A stretch of DNA of 64,000 bases from Chromohalobacter sp. 11-W. GTDB taxonomy: Bacteria > Pseudomonadota > Gammaproteobacteria > Pseudomonadales > Halomonadaceae. The stretch spans positions 124,001 to 188,000 of the forward strand of contig NZ_JARANZ010000002.1 in NCBI RefSeq assembly GCF_029889905.1. Direction: 5' to 3'. Under the pieces are notes generated by a model. It searched no databases. It saw nothing but the letters and a program-made list of their open reading frames with translations, and was not told the origin of the DNA. Both the position numbers and the translations under genes were made by a program. Of this stretch, positions 27,973 to 36,067 are shown piece by piece. Each line of letters opens with the position of its first letter. Position 1 is the stretch's first letter.

Positions 27973-28686
27973 ATGCAGCGCATCCTCAACGCAATTCAGG
28001 TACTTAGCCTCGTGCGCCCAATCGCGCTCGTGCTGGGCCTGCTTGCGATAGCGGCAACGCCCACAGCGCTAGCCACGCCGGACGACGCCATCGCTCAGGC
28101 CACCCAGCACTTCCTGATGAGTCAGGCCGCGTCCCTGGGAGACGATGTCGGCGTCGAGCTGACAAGCGACACCGCGCGACTTCCCGAATGTCGCTCGCCG
28201 CAGCCGTTCCTGCCGCGCGATGGCGTGCCGCAAGGCCGTGTCATGGTGGGCGTGCACTGCAGCAACGATGAACGGGTGCGCTATGTGCAGGCACGCGTCT
28301 CGGCCAGCGTGCGTTTTCTGGTGGCGTCCACGGCCATCAAACGCGGTGAGCGCCTTAGCGCCGATATGCTCGACTGGGAACGCGCCGATGTCTCACGCCG
28401 CCCGCGCAATGCCCTTGATGACCCGAACCAGGCCATCGGCAAAGTCGTCACCCAGCGGCTCGTCGAGGGCATGGCATTGCGCGGCGATAGGCTTCGCCAG
28501 CCTTATCTCGTCCATCGCGGCGAATCCGTGACGCTCATCGCAGGCGGCGAGGGCTTTTCGGTGACGCGCGAAGGCGAAGCATTGAACAACGGCGGCAAGG
28601 GTGACTCGGTCCGGGCCCGCATGCCGGATGGGAAAGTGCTTCGAGGCCAGGTGGATTCACGAGGAAGGCTTGCAGTCAGTTACTGA
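27973..28686 (+). CDS. flgA: P-ring assembly chaperone FlgA
   Basis: 237 aa from the ATG at 27973 (AAGGG about 9 nt upstream); the frame is open for 33 more codons but those lack a signal. The Sec signal peptide (IALVLGLLAIAATPTALA) is followed by an SAF domain: FLVASTAIKRGERLSADML and IGKVVTQRLVEGMALRGDRL. FlgA is a periplasmic chaperone for FlgI. It is transcribed away from flgB. Confidence 0.92.
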   Translation: MQRILNAIQVLSLVRPIALVLGLLAIAATPTALATPDDAIAQATQHFLMSQAASLGDDVGVELTSDTARLPECRSPQPFLPRDGVPQGRVMVGVHCSNDERVRYVQARVSASVRFLVASTAIKRGERLSADMLDWERADVSRRPRNALDDPNQAIGKVVTQRLVEGMALRGDRLRQPYLVHRGESVTLIAGGEGFSVTREGEALNNGGKGDSVRARMPDGKVLRGQVDSRGRLAVSY

Positions 28687-28764
28687 TAGACACGTCAACA
28701 GACGCTACAATGCCAGCAGCGTGGCAGTGAATCGCCTCATTCAAAAATGATGCGGTCAATGCCC

Positions 28765-28791
28765 TACAGTTTTTATCAACGTGGCCGATAA
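28765..28791 (+). promoter_or_regulatory. Sigma-28 (FliA) promoter of flgMN
   Basis: TACAGTTT, 11-nt spacer, GCCGATAA; 7/8 and 8/8 against the consensus. It lies 34 bp upstream of the GTG at 28826. It also rules out a flgM start at 28781, which is inside the -35/-10 element. Confidence 0.85.
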
Positions 28792-28825
28792 AGGGTACAA
28801 GCCCGCGCTGCAAGAGAGCTCAATT

Positions 28826-29116
28826 GTGAAAATTTCCAATTTACATCCGCCGACTCAGGCCTCACAGAGTGAGAAGAGTGACGCCGCCCAGCGTACACCG
28901 CGTGGCGGTGACACCGCACAAACCGATTCGCCGGCAAGTATCACCACGCTGAGTCAGGGCAATGAAACCGACACCAGCCAGGACATCGACACTGCGCGTG
29001 TCGACGAGATCCGCCAGGCCATCAGCGACGGCCAACTGGAGCTTGATACCGGCAAGATCGCCGATGGCTTGATCGACAGCGTCCGCGACCTGCTCGGCGA
29101 CGCCTCGGCACGCTAA
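28826..29116 (+). CDS. flgM: Anti-sigma-28 factor FlgM
   Basis: 96 aa from the GTG at 28826, matching the usual length of 97. The N-terminus MKISNLHPP and the FliA-binding C-terminus (VDEIRQAISDGQLELDTGKI, ADGLIDSVRDLL) are typical. FlgM holds FliA inactive until exported through the finished hook. The gene has its own FliA promoter, so it is under feedback. AGAG about 9 nt upstream serves as ribosome-binding site. Confidence 0.93.
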   Translation: MKISNLHPPTQASQSEKSDAAQRTPRGGDTAQTDSPASITTLSQGNETDTSQDIDTARVDEIRQAISDGQLELDTGKIADGLIDSVRDLLGDASAR

Positions 29117-29185
29117 ACTCGGCACCAATATGCCACCGCCGGCCTGTTACCCGGCCTATCAACAAAGGATGGATGGAACGCCATT

Positions 29186-29638
29186 ATGTCGCTCGCCGAA
29201 ACCTTGGATCGCCAACTCGACGCCATGCAGCGCTTCGTCACCTTGCTGCGCGAGGAGCGGCAATCCTTGTCCCAGGGCGAGGTCGATGGCCCCGAGCTGG
29301 AACGCCTCGCCGAGGCGAAGTCCCAGGTCGCCACCGAACTGGAAACGCTCGACACCGAACGCCGCCGCCTTCTGCATGAACAAGGCCACGGCGAAAGCCG
29401 CCAAAGTGCCGAGCGCGCCGCTACCGAGGCAGAGCGACAAGATAGTTGGCAACAGCTGCGCAGTTCCGGTGAAGAGGCGCGTCAGCTCAACCGCATCAAC
29501 GGTCTGCTGGCCATGAACCGTATGGAACAGAACCAGCGCATGCTCAACTTCCTGAAGGAAGCCGCCGGCAGCACGATGTACGAAGCCGACGGACGCTCAC
29601 GGCACAAAGGGCTCAATCGCATCAGCTCGCGAGTATAG
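29186..29638 (+). CDS. flgN: FlgK/FlgL export chaperone FlgN
   Basis: 150 aa, helical. It begins LAETLDRQLDAMQRFVTLLR and contains the conserved C-terminal NGLLAMNRMEQNQRMLNFLK. FlgN binds the C-terminal helices of FlgK and FlgL. AAAGGATGG precedes the ATG, and the gene lies 69 bp after flgM, probably on one transcript. Confidence 0.9.
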   Translation: MSLAETLDRQLDAMQRFVTLLREERQSLSQGEVDGPELERLAEAKSQVATELETLDTERRRLLHEQGHGESRQSAERAATEAERQDSWQQLRSSGEEARQLNRINGLLAMNRMEQNQRMLNFLKEAAGSTMYEADGRSRHKGLNRISSRV

Positions 29639-29814
29639 TAAGCGCACCGACTTAGCCCCTTGCAGGCTCTGCTTTTGCCAAGCACCGTTTTCACCAAGCA
29701 CTATTACACCTTCTCCCCTTACAGCCTCTCCCCTCGCCTTGCGTACAGGCATGAGAAACCTACCGAAATGAACCATACTGATGGCATGCTCGACGCCCTA
29801 GGGGAATTCATGCC

Positions 29815-30012
29815 ATGGACCTTATCGCCGTTGCTCTCAGCCTGCTATTGATCCGCCTTGCTCTGCATGACGACGCACCGCCACAGACCCAAGCGCGCAG
29901 ACCCCGGCATTATCATTACGGCCCCGAGCGCCTCGTTCATTGCCAACGACGCCCGCCCAAGCCGCCGACGCGCTGTCTGCATCGGTACAGCCTGCACAAG
30001 CACAAAGATTAA
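29815..30012 (+). CDS. Possible small membrane-anchored protein
   Basis: 65 codons: one hydrophobic N-terminal segment (MDLIAVALSLLLIRLAL) and then a basic His/Arg/Pro-rich tail. AGGGGA at 29800-29805 lies 9 nt before the ATG. I recognise no family. It sits alone in the 609-bp space between flgN and hipB and may be a chance frame. Confidence 0.3.
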   Translation: MDLIAVALSLLLIRLALHDDAPPQTQARRPRHYHYGPERLVHCQRRPPKPPTRCLHRYSLHKHKD

Positions 30013-30074
30013 CGTAGGTTAATGGCACCAATTCATCGCTAAGGCCACCGGGCCAGCAGGATAGAATACGCCTC

Positions 30075-30147
30075 GAGACTACGCTGCATCCCCAGTTGAG
30101 TCTCTGCGTACAAAGCTTCGCCCCATCCGTCTGGATGGGGCTTTTTT
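30075..30147 (+). ncRNA. Candidate small RNA ending in an intrinsic terminator
   Basis: A TAGAAT (-10-like, 30062-30067) lies about 8 bp before a hairpin with arms GAGACT (30075-30080) and AGTCTC (30099-30104), followed by the terminator stem at 30121-30140. No coding frame fits the interval and the -35 region is weak. An alternative is that the terminator only ends the flgMN transcript about 480 bp after flgN. Confidence 0.3.
30121..30147 (+). terminator. Intrinsic terminator upstream of hipBA
   Basis: CCCCATCC, loop GTCT, GGATGGGG, then C and six T. An 8-bp perfect GC-rich stem with a T-tract. It isolates hipBA from flagellar transcription. Confidence 0.9.
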
Positions 30148-30178
30148 CATTAAAAGCGCTTGTCATTAGAAATTAAAT

Positions 30179-30214
30179 GCAACGTTTATGTTGCTTTTTG
30201 GCTTGCATAGCAAC
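30179..30214. promoter_or_regulatory. Likely autoregulatory operator of hipBA
   Basis: Three 5-bp half-sites: GCAAC (30179-30183), GTTGC (30190-30194) and GCAAC (30210-30214). The first two form a perfect dyad around GTTTAT; the third is 31 bp from the first, about three helical turns. This is a common layout for cooperative HipB binding. The sequence is unlike the E. coli TATCC site. Confidence 0.5.
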
Positions 30215-30247
30215 AAATATGTTTCTATATTGCCTTTAAAGAAACTC

Positions 30248-30580
30248 ATGAGTTGCCAAGCGATCATGTCATTACACGACCAAATCAAGCATCGGCGCCA
30301 AGCGCTAGGACTCACGCAGGCCGACATGCGGTCACGCATCGGTATGCCTCGCCAGCAATATCAACGGCTAGAAGCCGGCGGCAATCCACGCTTGGATTCC
30401 CTCAGCCTCGTCGCCGCCGGCCTCAATGCCGAGCTGATGCTCATTCCTCAGGATAAACTCTACGCCGTCAAAGCCGTGCTTGAAGGCCAGCGCGGTGTTG
30501 CCGAGCCCCCTCTCGATGCCGACCCCTGGCAAGGCCTGCTTGACGATCACGACACCTCGTCACACGGGCACGACTCATGA
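30248..30580 (+). CDS. hipB: HipB-type XRE-family antitoxin
   Basis: About 110 aa. An HTH of the Cro/CI type is at HDQIKHRRQALGLTQADMRS, GMPRQQYQRLEAGGNPRLDS and LVAAGLNAELMLIP. It binds the kinase HipA and represses the operon. The start may be the ATG at 30248 or 30266; neither has a strong ribosome-binding sequence. The stop overlaps the hipA ATG by 4 nt. Confidence 0.85.
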   Translation: MSCQAIMSLHDQIKHRRQALGLTQADMRSRIGMPRQQYQRLEAGGNPRLDSLSLVAAGLNAELMLIPQDKLYAVKAVLEGQRGVAEPPLDADPWQGLLDDHDTSSHGHDS

Positions 30581-31857
30581 AGACCGAATCTGTCTCAGTG
30601 CTTGAAATCAGCTTGCATGGTACGCGCGTCGGCCACCTAGTCGGCTATCAAGGGGGGCGTAACGTCATGATCTTCGATACAGCATTTCGCGAGGATCCCC
30701 AGCGCCCCACCCTGACACTGACAACGCATCCCGACTTCCCCCATGCCGACCGTCTCATGATATCCCCATGGATACGGCGCCAACGGTTGCATCCCTTCTT
30801 TTCCAACATGCTGCCCGAAGGGACGTTACGCGACTGGCTTGCACGTTCCTTGAAGATTCATACCGACAACGAGTTTCCCCTTATCGCCCAGCTCGGCCAT
30901 GACTTGCCGGGGGCCATCATAGCCACACCTCTGCCCGCCAACGAAGTCCCCGCCCACGTGCTCGAATATCGCACCAGCGTCACCCCTATCCCTCGTTCAG
31001 TTCCCCACGGGCAAGGGTTTTCGCTGGCAGGCGTGCAGATGAAGTTTTCGATGTACGAACGCGAGGGAGCATTTCAACTCGGCCGACACGACACGCTAGG
31101 CGACTGGATTATCAAGACACCCTCCACGCGCCATCGCAGCGTCCCCGCCAATGAATATACCGCGATGCGCCTGGCCGAAGCCGCAGGCGTCGAAGTACCC
31201 GAAATACGGCTGGTGCCCCTCTCGGCCCTCAAGGCGCTGCCCGACCTGCCTCTTCCCAATGAACAGTGGGCCTACGCGATTCGACGTTACGACCGGCAGT
31301 CGGCACATCGGATACATGCTGAGGACATGGCCCAGGTGCTGGCGCAATATCCGCACGAAAAATACACCGGCGCGAATTACGAAACACTTGGCAAGCTATT
31401 CACGCGCTTCACTCAGGATGGTTTGCGCAGCGCCCAGGAACTCGCCCGCCGCCTGCTCATCAACCTGCTGCTTGCCAACGGCGATGCGCATCTCAAGAAC
31501 TGGAGCTTTCTATACCCGGATGACGACTTGCCGGTGCTAGCGCCTGCCTACGATATCGTTTTCACACAGGCGTATATCGACAACGAGCAAGAAATCGCGC
31601 TCAACCTCAATGGCCAGAAAAACTGGTACCGCCTCGACTGGGATGATTTCCGCGCCTGGAGCCAACATATCGGCGTTCCCTGGCACGGCATCCGCATCGC
31701 GCTCGACGACACGCTACAACGTGTTCGGGAAACATGGCCCGAGCTTCTTCAAGACGCACCGATGCACCCCGGACACAAGCGCAAGTTGATCGTTCATTGG
31801 CGCCGGCTGCCCCATAGCTGGGGGCTTGAGGCACTTCGGGAGTGCCCTCTACCTTAA
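30577..31857 (+). CDS. hipA: HipA-family serine/threonine kinase toxin
   Basis: 426 aa, full length. The conserved motifs are all present: SLAGVQMKFSM (about 149-159), DWIIKTPS, NEYTAMRLAEAAGVEVPEI, the catalytic loop NGDAHLKNWS (301-310, Asp303 and Asn308) and the metal-binding Asp in LAPAYDIV (326). HipA phosphorylates an aminoacyl-tRNA synthetase (GltX in E. coli) and causes growth arrest. The catalytic residues look intact, so it should be active. It is paired with the upstream hipB. Confidence 0.92.
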   Translation: MKTESVSVLEISLHGTRVGHLVGYQGGRNVMIFDTAFREDPQRPTLTLTTHPDFPHADRLMISPWIRRQRLHPFFSNMLPEGTLRDWLARSLKIHTDNEFPLIAQLGHDLPGAIIATPLPANEVPAHVLEYRTSVTPIPRSVPHGQGFSLAGVQMKFSMYEREGAFQLGRHDTLGDWIIKTPSTRHRSVPANEYTAMRLAEAAGVEVPEIRLVPLSALKALPDLPLPNEQWAYAIRRYDRQSAHRIHAEDMAQVLAQYPHEKYTGANYETLGKLFTRFTQDGLRSAQELARRLLINLLLANGDAHLKNWSFLYPDDDLPVLAPAYDIVFTQAYIDNEQEIALNLNGQKNWYRLDWDDFRAWSQHIGVPWHGIRIALDDTLQRVRETWPELLQDAPMHPGHKRKLIVHWRRLPHSWGLEALRECPLP

Positions 31858-31880
31858 CTACCTTAAGCGCATCCCTGCCG

Positions 31881-32894
31881 CTACATCTTTTGCAACATTG
31901 CCAGCAGTGCCTCGCGCCTTTCTTCAGCCATGAAAGCAGCTTGCAAAGCGTTGCGCGTCATATCGATGAAGTCGTCTCGCGTCCAGTCAAAGGCCTCGTG
32001 ACAGGCGACGTAATTATCCAGCATGCCGCCGCCGAAATAGGCAGGGTCGTCCGAGTTGAGGGTCACGTTGAGCCCCGCCTCGCGCAGAGCGGGCAGCGGA
32101 TGTTCGGCTAGCGTGTCGGTTACCTTGAGCTTGACGTTGGACAGCGGGCACACCGTCAGCGGTATGCGGGCCTCGCACAACCGCGCGACCAGTTCGGGAT
32201 CTTCCAAGCAACGCACGCCGTGATCGATCCGGCATACCTCGAGCGCTTCCCAGGCTTCGCGGATATAAGCGGCAGGCCCTTCTTCTCCGGCATGCGCTAC
32301 GCCGGGAATGCCGGTCGCACGCGCTCGTGCGAACACTTCAGCGAAACGCCCCGGCGGATGATCACGCTCGGCACTATCCAGGCCCACCGCGTCGATCATC
32401 GCGTGCCAAGGGGTCGCCTGCTCGAACACCTCCAGCGCTTCGGCGGGGTCACGATCTCGCAGAAAGCTCATGATCAGCGCCGAGGAAATATCGTAGCGCG
32501 AACGCGCCTCACGACATGCGGCCAGCAGCCCCTCGAACGGCGCCTCGAGCGGCACGCCACGCACCAAATGCGCCTGCGGATCGAACGACAGCTCGACATG
32601 CACCACGCCATCTTCCCGGGCACGGGCGAAATACGCCATCGCCAGATCATAGAAATCGTCCTGCGTATGCAACACGCCCATGCCCTGGTAATACAAACCG
32701 AGGAACGACGGCAGGTCCTCGAAATCGTACGCCGCGCGCACCGCCTCCACCGAGTCGTACGGCAGCGTCACACCATTACGCGCCGCCAGGGCGAACATCA
32801 GCTCCGGCTCCAGCGTCCCCTCGATATGCAGATGCAGTTCCGCCTTGGGAAGCGCTCGTAGCCACGTCGTCATCGCCGTCTCGCTCGTCGTCAT
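31881..32894 (-). CDS. Adenosine/adenine deaminase family protein
   Basis: 337 aa. Metal-binding HLHIEGTL, HAGEEGPA, the catalytic Glu in that motif, and CPLSNVKLKV plus NSDDPAYFGGG are all present. The short form and the LPKAELHLHIEGTLEPELMF N-terminus match the proteobacterial type-2 adenine deaminases (one in Pseudomonas aeruginosa has been shown to act on adenine) at least as well as true adenosine deaminases. It converts adenine to hypoxanthine, or adenosine to inosine, in purine salvage. The ATG at 32894 follows AAGGTGAG by about 6 nt; a GTG at 32906 is in frame. Confidence 0.88.
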   Translation of the reverse strand: MTTSETAMTTWLRALPKAELHLHIEGTLEPELMFALAARNGVTLPYDSVEAVRAAYDFEDLPSFLGLYYQGMGVLHTQDDFYDLAMAYFARAREDGVVHVELSFDPQAHLVRGVPLEAPFEGLLAACREARSRYDISSALIMSFLRDRDPAEALEVFEQATPWHAMIDAVGLDSAERDHPPGRFAEVFARARATGIPGVAHAGEEGPAAYIREAWEALEVCRIDHGVRCLEDPELVARLCEARIPLTVCPLSNVKLKVTDTLAEHPLPALREAGLNVTLNSDDPAYFGGGMLDNYVACHEAFDWTRDDFIDMTRNALQAAFMAEERREALLAMLQKM

Positions 32895-33084
32895 CGCGTC
32901 TCTCACCTTATGCTGTCCGTTCGGTCAAGGATGCATCAAGGGCTAGTCGGATGCCAATGACACCATTCATGGCTAACGGCACCTCATCATCTGGAAACGA
33001 CGCTCTGCTAAAAGCCGACAGACGACACTCGCCTAGGCGTTGGCAAGACCGCTTAAATGTCTAGCTTCACGCCTATCCCGCGAC

Positions 33085-33372
33085 TTACGCGGTCTGAGCG
33101 AATCTTTCTATGTGGTTTTTTTCTTTCGCTTTCGCCTCGGCAAGATCGTGAGCAGCCTGCATCCGCAGCCAATGCGCCGCCTCACCGATCCCGCCAGACT
33201 CAAGGCGAACGGCGAAATCTGGAGAAATGGCAGCGTGCTCGTTCAATACTCGAGACACCGAGTTGCGAGACATGCCTAACTTTTCCGCTAACTCGGTCAC
33301 ACTCATATTCAGGGCCGGAACGATACGACGCCGCAGCATCCTACCCGGATGCGGAGGGTTCTTCATCGACAT
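33085..33372 (-). CDS. HigA/VapI-type antitoxin without an adjacent toxin
   Basis: 95 aa. The HigA signature is clear: PPHPGRMLRRRIVPALNMSV, TELAEKLGMSRNSVSRVLNE. HigA proteins neutralise HigB, normally encoded directly upstream. Here the 239 bp upstream (33373-33611) hold no HigB-like frame on either strand, so it is an orphan antitoxin or the survivor of a decayed pair. Confidence 0.85.
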   Translation of the reverse strand: MSMKNPPHPGRMLRRRIVPALNMSVTELAEKLGMSRNSVSRVLNEHAAISPDFAVRLESGGIGEAAHWLRMQAAHDLAEAKAKEKNHIERFAQTA

Positions 33373-33611
33373 GGCATAAACCTCATGTTCAGTTACAGCC
33401 GTTAGTATCAGGCATCATCGCCTTTTTTCCGGGGCTGCGCATCACGACGCACACCGAAGACACAAGGCGTTCTACCGCTTAACCCGAATCCCTCAGCATC
33501 CGAGAGACCTGTGCCCCATAGACGTTGTGTCATGACAGAACTAGAATAGCGACTCGGTGTCAGAATGAATGGCACCACATAGAATGAGGCTTCCTCCCGG
33601 AGGATCCACAC

Positions 33612-34151
33612 ATGATGATGGATTTTCAGCAACACACACCGCCCAAGCAGCCCGATTTCGAGGTGATGGCATCGGCTTACGCCACAGCGATGGGGTTGGG
33701 CAACGCTCTGCGTGCAACCGATGCGCTTTCTCACCAACCGGCGACTGCCGATACTCAATCGGCAGTCGCCAAGTTACGCGCTGTATGCGAGGAAACACGC
33801 AAAGACTCTCTCGAGCTGGCTGAATTGCTGTGGGCCACCTACCGGATTCTAGAAACCGAGGTCTCCGGTATCCCCCCAAGTTCAGCGCCCTTTCAAAGAA
33901 TGCTCGACGAAATGCGCGAAAGCGAGGCCGAGATGGACAGGGGCATGGCTGAGCACCAAATTATTCGCGACATTATGATGCCATTGCGCCGCGCGACAGC
34001 AAAAGCTCGCTCCAATGCCAGCCTCGTAGTAAACCTGATTCGGCAAAAGACGCCAGGGGCACAGTCCAGCGTGCCTTCCACGACAGATCCGGAAGGGCTG
34101 CGAGAGCTTGCACGCGTCAACACCCGGCTTCTCCGAGAAAAGTGCGGATAG
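33612..34151 (+). CDS. Unrecognised 179-aa protein, probable antitoxin partner of the downstream YafO-like toxin
   Basis: No known domain is recognised. It appears mainly helical and Ala/Glu/Arg-rich, with no TM and no visible HTH or Phd/YefM pattern. GGAGGAT lies about 8 nt before the ATG. The stop codon is 8 nt before the downstream ATG, the tight antitoxin-first order of TA operons such as yafNO. YafN is about 97 aa and of the Phd/YefM type; this protein is longer and does not resemble it. The function is inferred from context only. Confidence 0.6.
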   Translation: MMMDFQQHTPPKQPDFEVMASAYATAMGLGNALRATDALSHQPATADTQSAVAKLRAVCEETRKDSLELAELLWATYRILETEVSGIPPSSAPFQRMLDEMRESEAEMDRGMAEHQIIRDIMMPLRRATAKARSNASLVVNLIRQKTPGAQSSVPSTTDPEGLRELARVNTRLLREKCG

Positions 34152-34159
34152 AATCCGGC

Positions 34160-34591
34160 ATGCACAAGTCCGCTCAGATCGACACGCACCCCCTCTTTGA
34201 TCGGGCATTGAGTGACTTGTCGGAAAGGTATCCTTCCCTTCAGCAGGATATTCTGAATAGCTTCTACACTTACGTTTCGTCTGAAACCGCCTACTTGCCA
34301 GAAACGTTCGGTCGTGACTCGATCTTCAACGAACCATACCTGGCACAACGGGCAAAACTGAGGCATCTGCACATCTGCCTGCCGCCGAGCACGTTCGATG
34401 TCAACCGGTGCCAACAAGACCGAAAAAACCCACTAGGCGACCCTGAGAACGACGTGTTTTTGGTGTATGTTCGCCACGAGTTTTACGAGCACCGATTTTT
34501 GATCGTGGCGCTACTCCAACCCGATGCTCATGCGCTGGCGCGCGACACCGAGGTAATGAAGCAACTCGGCTACATCGCCCAGGAATTTTAA
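34160..34591 (+). CDS. YafO-family mRNA interferase toxin
   Basis: 143 aa. The C-terminal 95 residues follow E. coli YafO closely in pattern: LPETFGRDSIFNEPYLAQ, the LRHLHICLPP strand, VFLVYVRHEFYEHRFLIVAL, and LQPDAHALARDTEVMKQLG. YafO is a ribosome-dependent endoribonuclease. About 40 extra helical residues lie at the N-terminus. The ATG at 34160 is used; a GTG at 34142, inside the upstream gene, would add 6 residues. An IS3-type remnant starts right after the stop. Confidence 0.75.
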   Translation: MHKSAQIDTHPLFDRALSDLSERYPSLQQDILNSFYTYVSSETAYLPETFGRDSIFNEPYLAQRAKLRHLHICLPPSTFDVNRCQQDRKNPLGDPENDVFLVYVRHEFYEHRFLIVALLQPDAHALARDTEVMKQLGYIAQEF

Positions 34592-34611
34592 GATAGTTAG
34601 CTGGGCGAAGG

Positions 34612-34955
34612 TGGCCGGCTCTACCTGTCGCCGTGCCGACTCGCGCGTCCAGTATCGCTGATCTGCCAGCCACTCGCCCTTCAGTAAGCCGAAGAAGCGC
34701 TCCATGACGGCGTTGACGCTCCTATGTCAAGGCGCAACATCGGTAGCCTGTAAATCCTTGATGATCAGTGGGTAGAGTTCGCGCACGATGTAGAGCTTGA
34801 GACAGCGATGGCCCAGCCCACGAGTTGGCGGTCGTGGATATCCAGAACCGCTGCCCGATAGAGTCAGCCTTACAACGTCCAGATCGCGGTATTATCCACC
34901 AACCAGACTTGGTTCGGTGAGGTTGCCATGAATTGGCAGTTCAGCAGGCCAGGCG
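34612..34955 (-). mobile_element. IS3-family transposase (OrfB) remnant
   Basis: On the minus strand, pieces of an rve/DDE integrase core can be read in shifting frames: ATSPNQVWLVDNTAIWT, YRAAVLDIHDRQLVGWAIA, then after a deletion NAVMERFFGLLKGEWL and YWTRESARRQV. The first catalytic Asp region and the final ERFF..LK block are recognisable. The frame is broken by a stop (after WTL) and by internal loss. No terminal inverted repeats could be assigned. It joins the cut hipA gene at about 34950. Confidence 0.75.
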
Positions 34956-35273
34956 ATCCATCGCCGTCACTTGCCTTGGAGCTATGCAATGTTGACGGAA
35001 AACGCGATCCATGAGCATCAACCCCCACCCATCAGGCAGGGAATCCGCGAAAAGACCGTGAATGCCATGATGGGGAGACGCTGGCGCCGGATGCAGCTGC
35101 GTATCGAAAGGCAATTGAAAAGGCGACAGACTGTGGTAGTGCTCGATGTACGCAGCATCGTACTGAAAGAACACGCCCTTGCTGTTCTGGGCCAGCATGC
35201 CGACTCGACATTCACCGCCCCGTTGCAAGCGGCGAACGACCTCCAGTTGCCGTACGGGCTGAAGCTCACTCAT
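34941..35273 (-). pseudogene. hipA truncated to its N-terminal domain
   Basis: 110 codons with the HipA N-terminal (couple_hipA) pattern: RVGMLAQNSKGVFFQYDAAY, SLSPFQLPF, HGIHGLFADSLPDGWGLMLM and the start of the next helix (VTAMDRLA), then a stop formed at the junction with the IS3-type remnant. The kinase core (about 300 residues with the catalytic NGDxHxKN loop) is absent. It overlaps the upstream hipB by 8 nt, as in an intact pair. Confidence 0.85.
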
Positions 35274-35544
35274 CGGAAAGCACCTCTTCGATGCTGCGAG
35301 GCGTTTGTGACGGCGCCTCAGCTAGTGTAGAGACACGCTCCAAGCGATCCACACACTGCCAAAGCAACAAGAATTGACGCAGTGAAATCTGCCCGGTGGT
35401 TTCGAATTTCTTGATCGTGGGGGCCGGCACGCCGCTTTTTTCCGCCAGACGCTGGCGAGACCATTTAAGTGCCCGGCGGCGGGCGCGCACAGCCTGTGCC
35501 AGCTCTTCTTGCACGTCCGCCGCCGTGCTCAGCGACAATCGCAT
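35266..35544 (-). CDS. HipB-type XRE-family antitoxin of the broken hipBA
   Basis: 92 aa. HTH: VRARRRALKWSRQRLAEKSG, VPAPTIKKFETTGQISLRQF. This frame is intact although its toxin has been destroyed, so it could still act as a repressor at its own operator or elsewhere. It shares little sequence with the hipB at 30248, so the two hipBA loci are not a recent duplication. Confidence 0.82.
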   Translation of the reverse strand: MRLSLSTAADVQEELAQAVRARRRALKWSRQRLAEKSGVPAPTIKKFETTGQISLRQFLLLWQCVDRLERVSTLAEAPSQTPRSIEEVLSDE

Positions 35545-35570
35545 AAGCTACCCCATAAAAGACCCAATAG

Positions 35571-35618
35571 TATCCATAGTGGCACAAATAGCGCCTTTAT
35601 GGATACTATCATATCCAT
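35571..35618. promoter_or_regulatory. HipB-like operator with TATCCAT half-sites
   Basis: Three half-sites: TATCCAT (35571-35577), and the dyad ATGGATA (35599-35605) / TATCCAT (35612-35618) with 6 nt between. The core TATCC/GGATA equals the known E. coli HipB half-site (TATCC-N8-GGATA), though in a different arrangement. It lies directly upstream of the minus-strand hipB. Confidence 0.6.
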
Positions 35619-35626
35619 AATTTTGC

Positions 35627-35869
35627 TTATGTATCACTCGCCTCCCAACGTCTTACCGCCACCATCGACATGAACTTGCCCTCCTCACTGAACGTCAACC
35701 TAAACACGCCGTGTGCGCCATCCGGCGTAACGATGCGGCACAGTGCCGTGGCGGGAAAGCTCACCCGGCGCCCATCCACGCTGGTAGCGATCACGGTTTG
35801 CATGGCGCCTTCGTAATGGTAGCGACACGTCTCAAGGGAAAGGTCGAGCATGATATCCAGCGACGGCAT
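35627..35869 (-). CDS. DUF2835 family protein
   Basis: 80 aa from the ATG at 35869. The pattern LSLETCRYHYEGAMQTVIAT, DGRRVSFPATALCRIVTPDG, HGVFRLTFSEEGKF matches the small DUF2835 family of gammaproteobacteria (unknown function). The frame is open to 36067, but that extension would overlap the fliC promoter and add 66 residues not found in the family. It is divergent from fliC. Confidence 0.8.
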   Translation of the reverse strand: MPSLDIMLDLSLETCRYHYEGAMQTVIATSVDGRRVSFPATALCRIVTPDGAHGVFRLTFSEEGKFMSMVAVRRWEASDT

Positions 35870-35949
35870 GGCGAGCGCAAGCTCCGGGTGAATGAAGAGG
35901 CGCCAAGTATACCCAGCCACGGCGCCTGAAAAAATTTGCAATTCACCCC

Positions 35950-35976
35950 TAAAGCAAATCTCCCCTGCGCCGATAA
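35950..35976 (+). promoter_or_regulatory. Sigma-28 (FliA) promoter of fliC
   Basis: TAAAGCAA, 11-nt spacer, GCCGATAA. The -10 is perfect and the first five bases of the -35 (TAAAG) are exact. It lies 91 bp upstream of the fliC ATG. Confidence 0.9.
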
Positions 35977-36067
35977 ATGAGGTAACGGCCAACGGCGCCG
36001 TTGTGGCACGCCCCGGAATTACCGACGGCAGGCCAATGGAGCCCAAACAGAGAGGAAGGAACATCAC

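Noticed and set aside
34511-34705. 64-codon minus-strand frame starting with MERFFGLLK
   Set aside because: Only its first part is transposase sequence; the rest reads antisense through the YafO-like gene. It is reported within the IS3 remnant instead.
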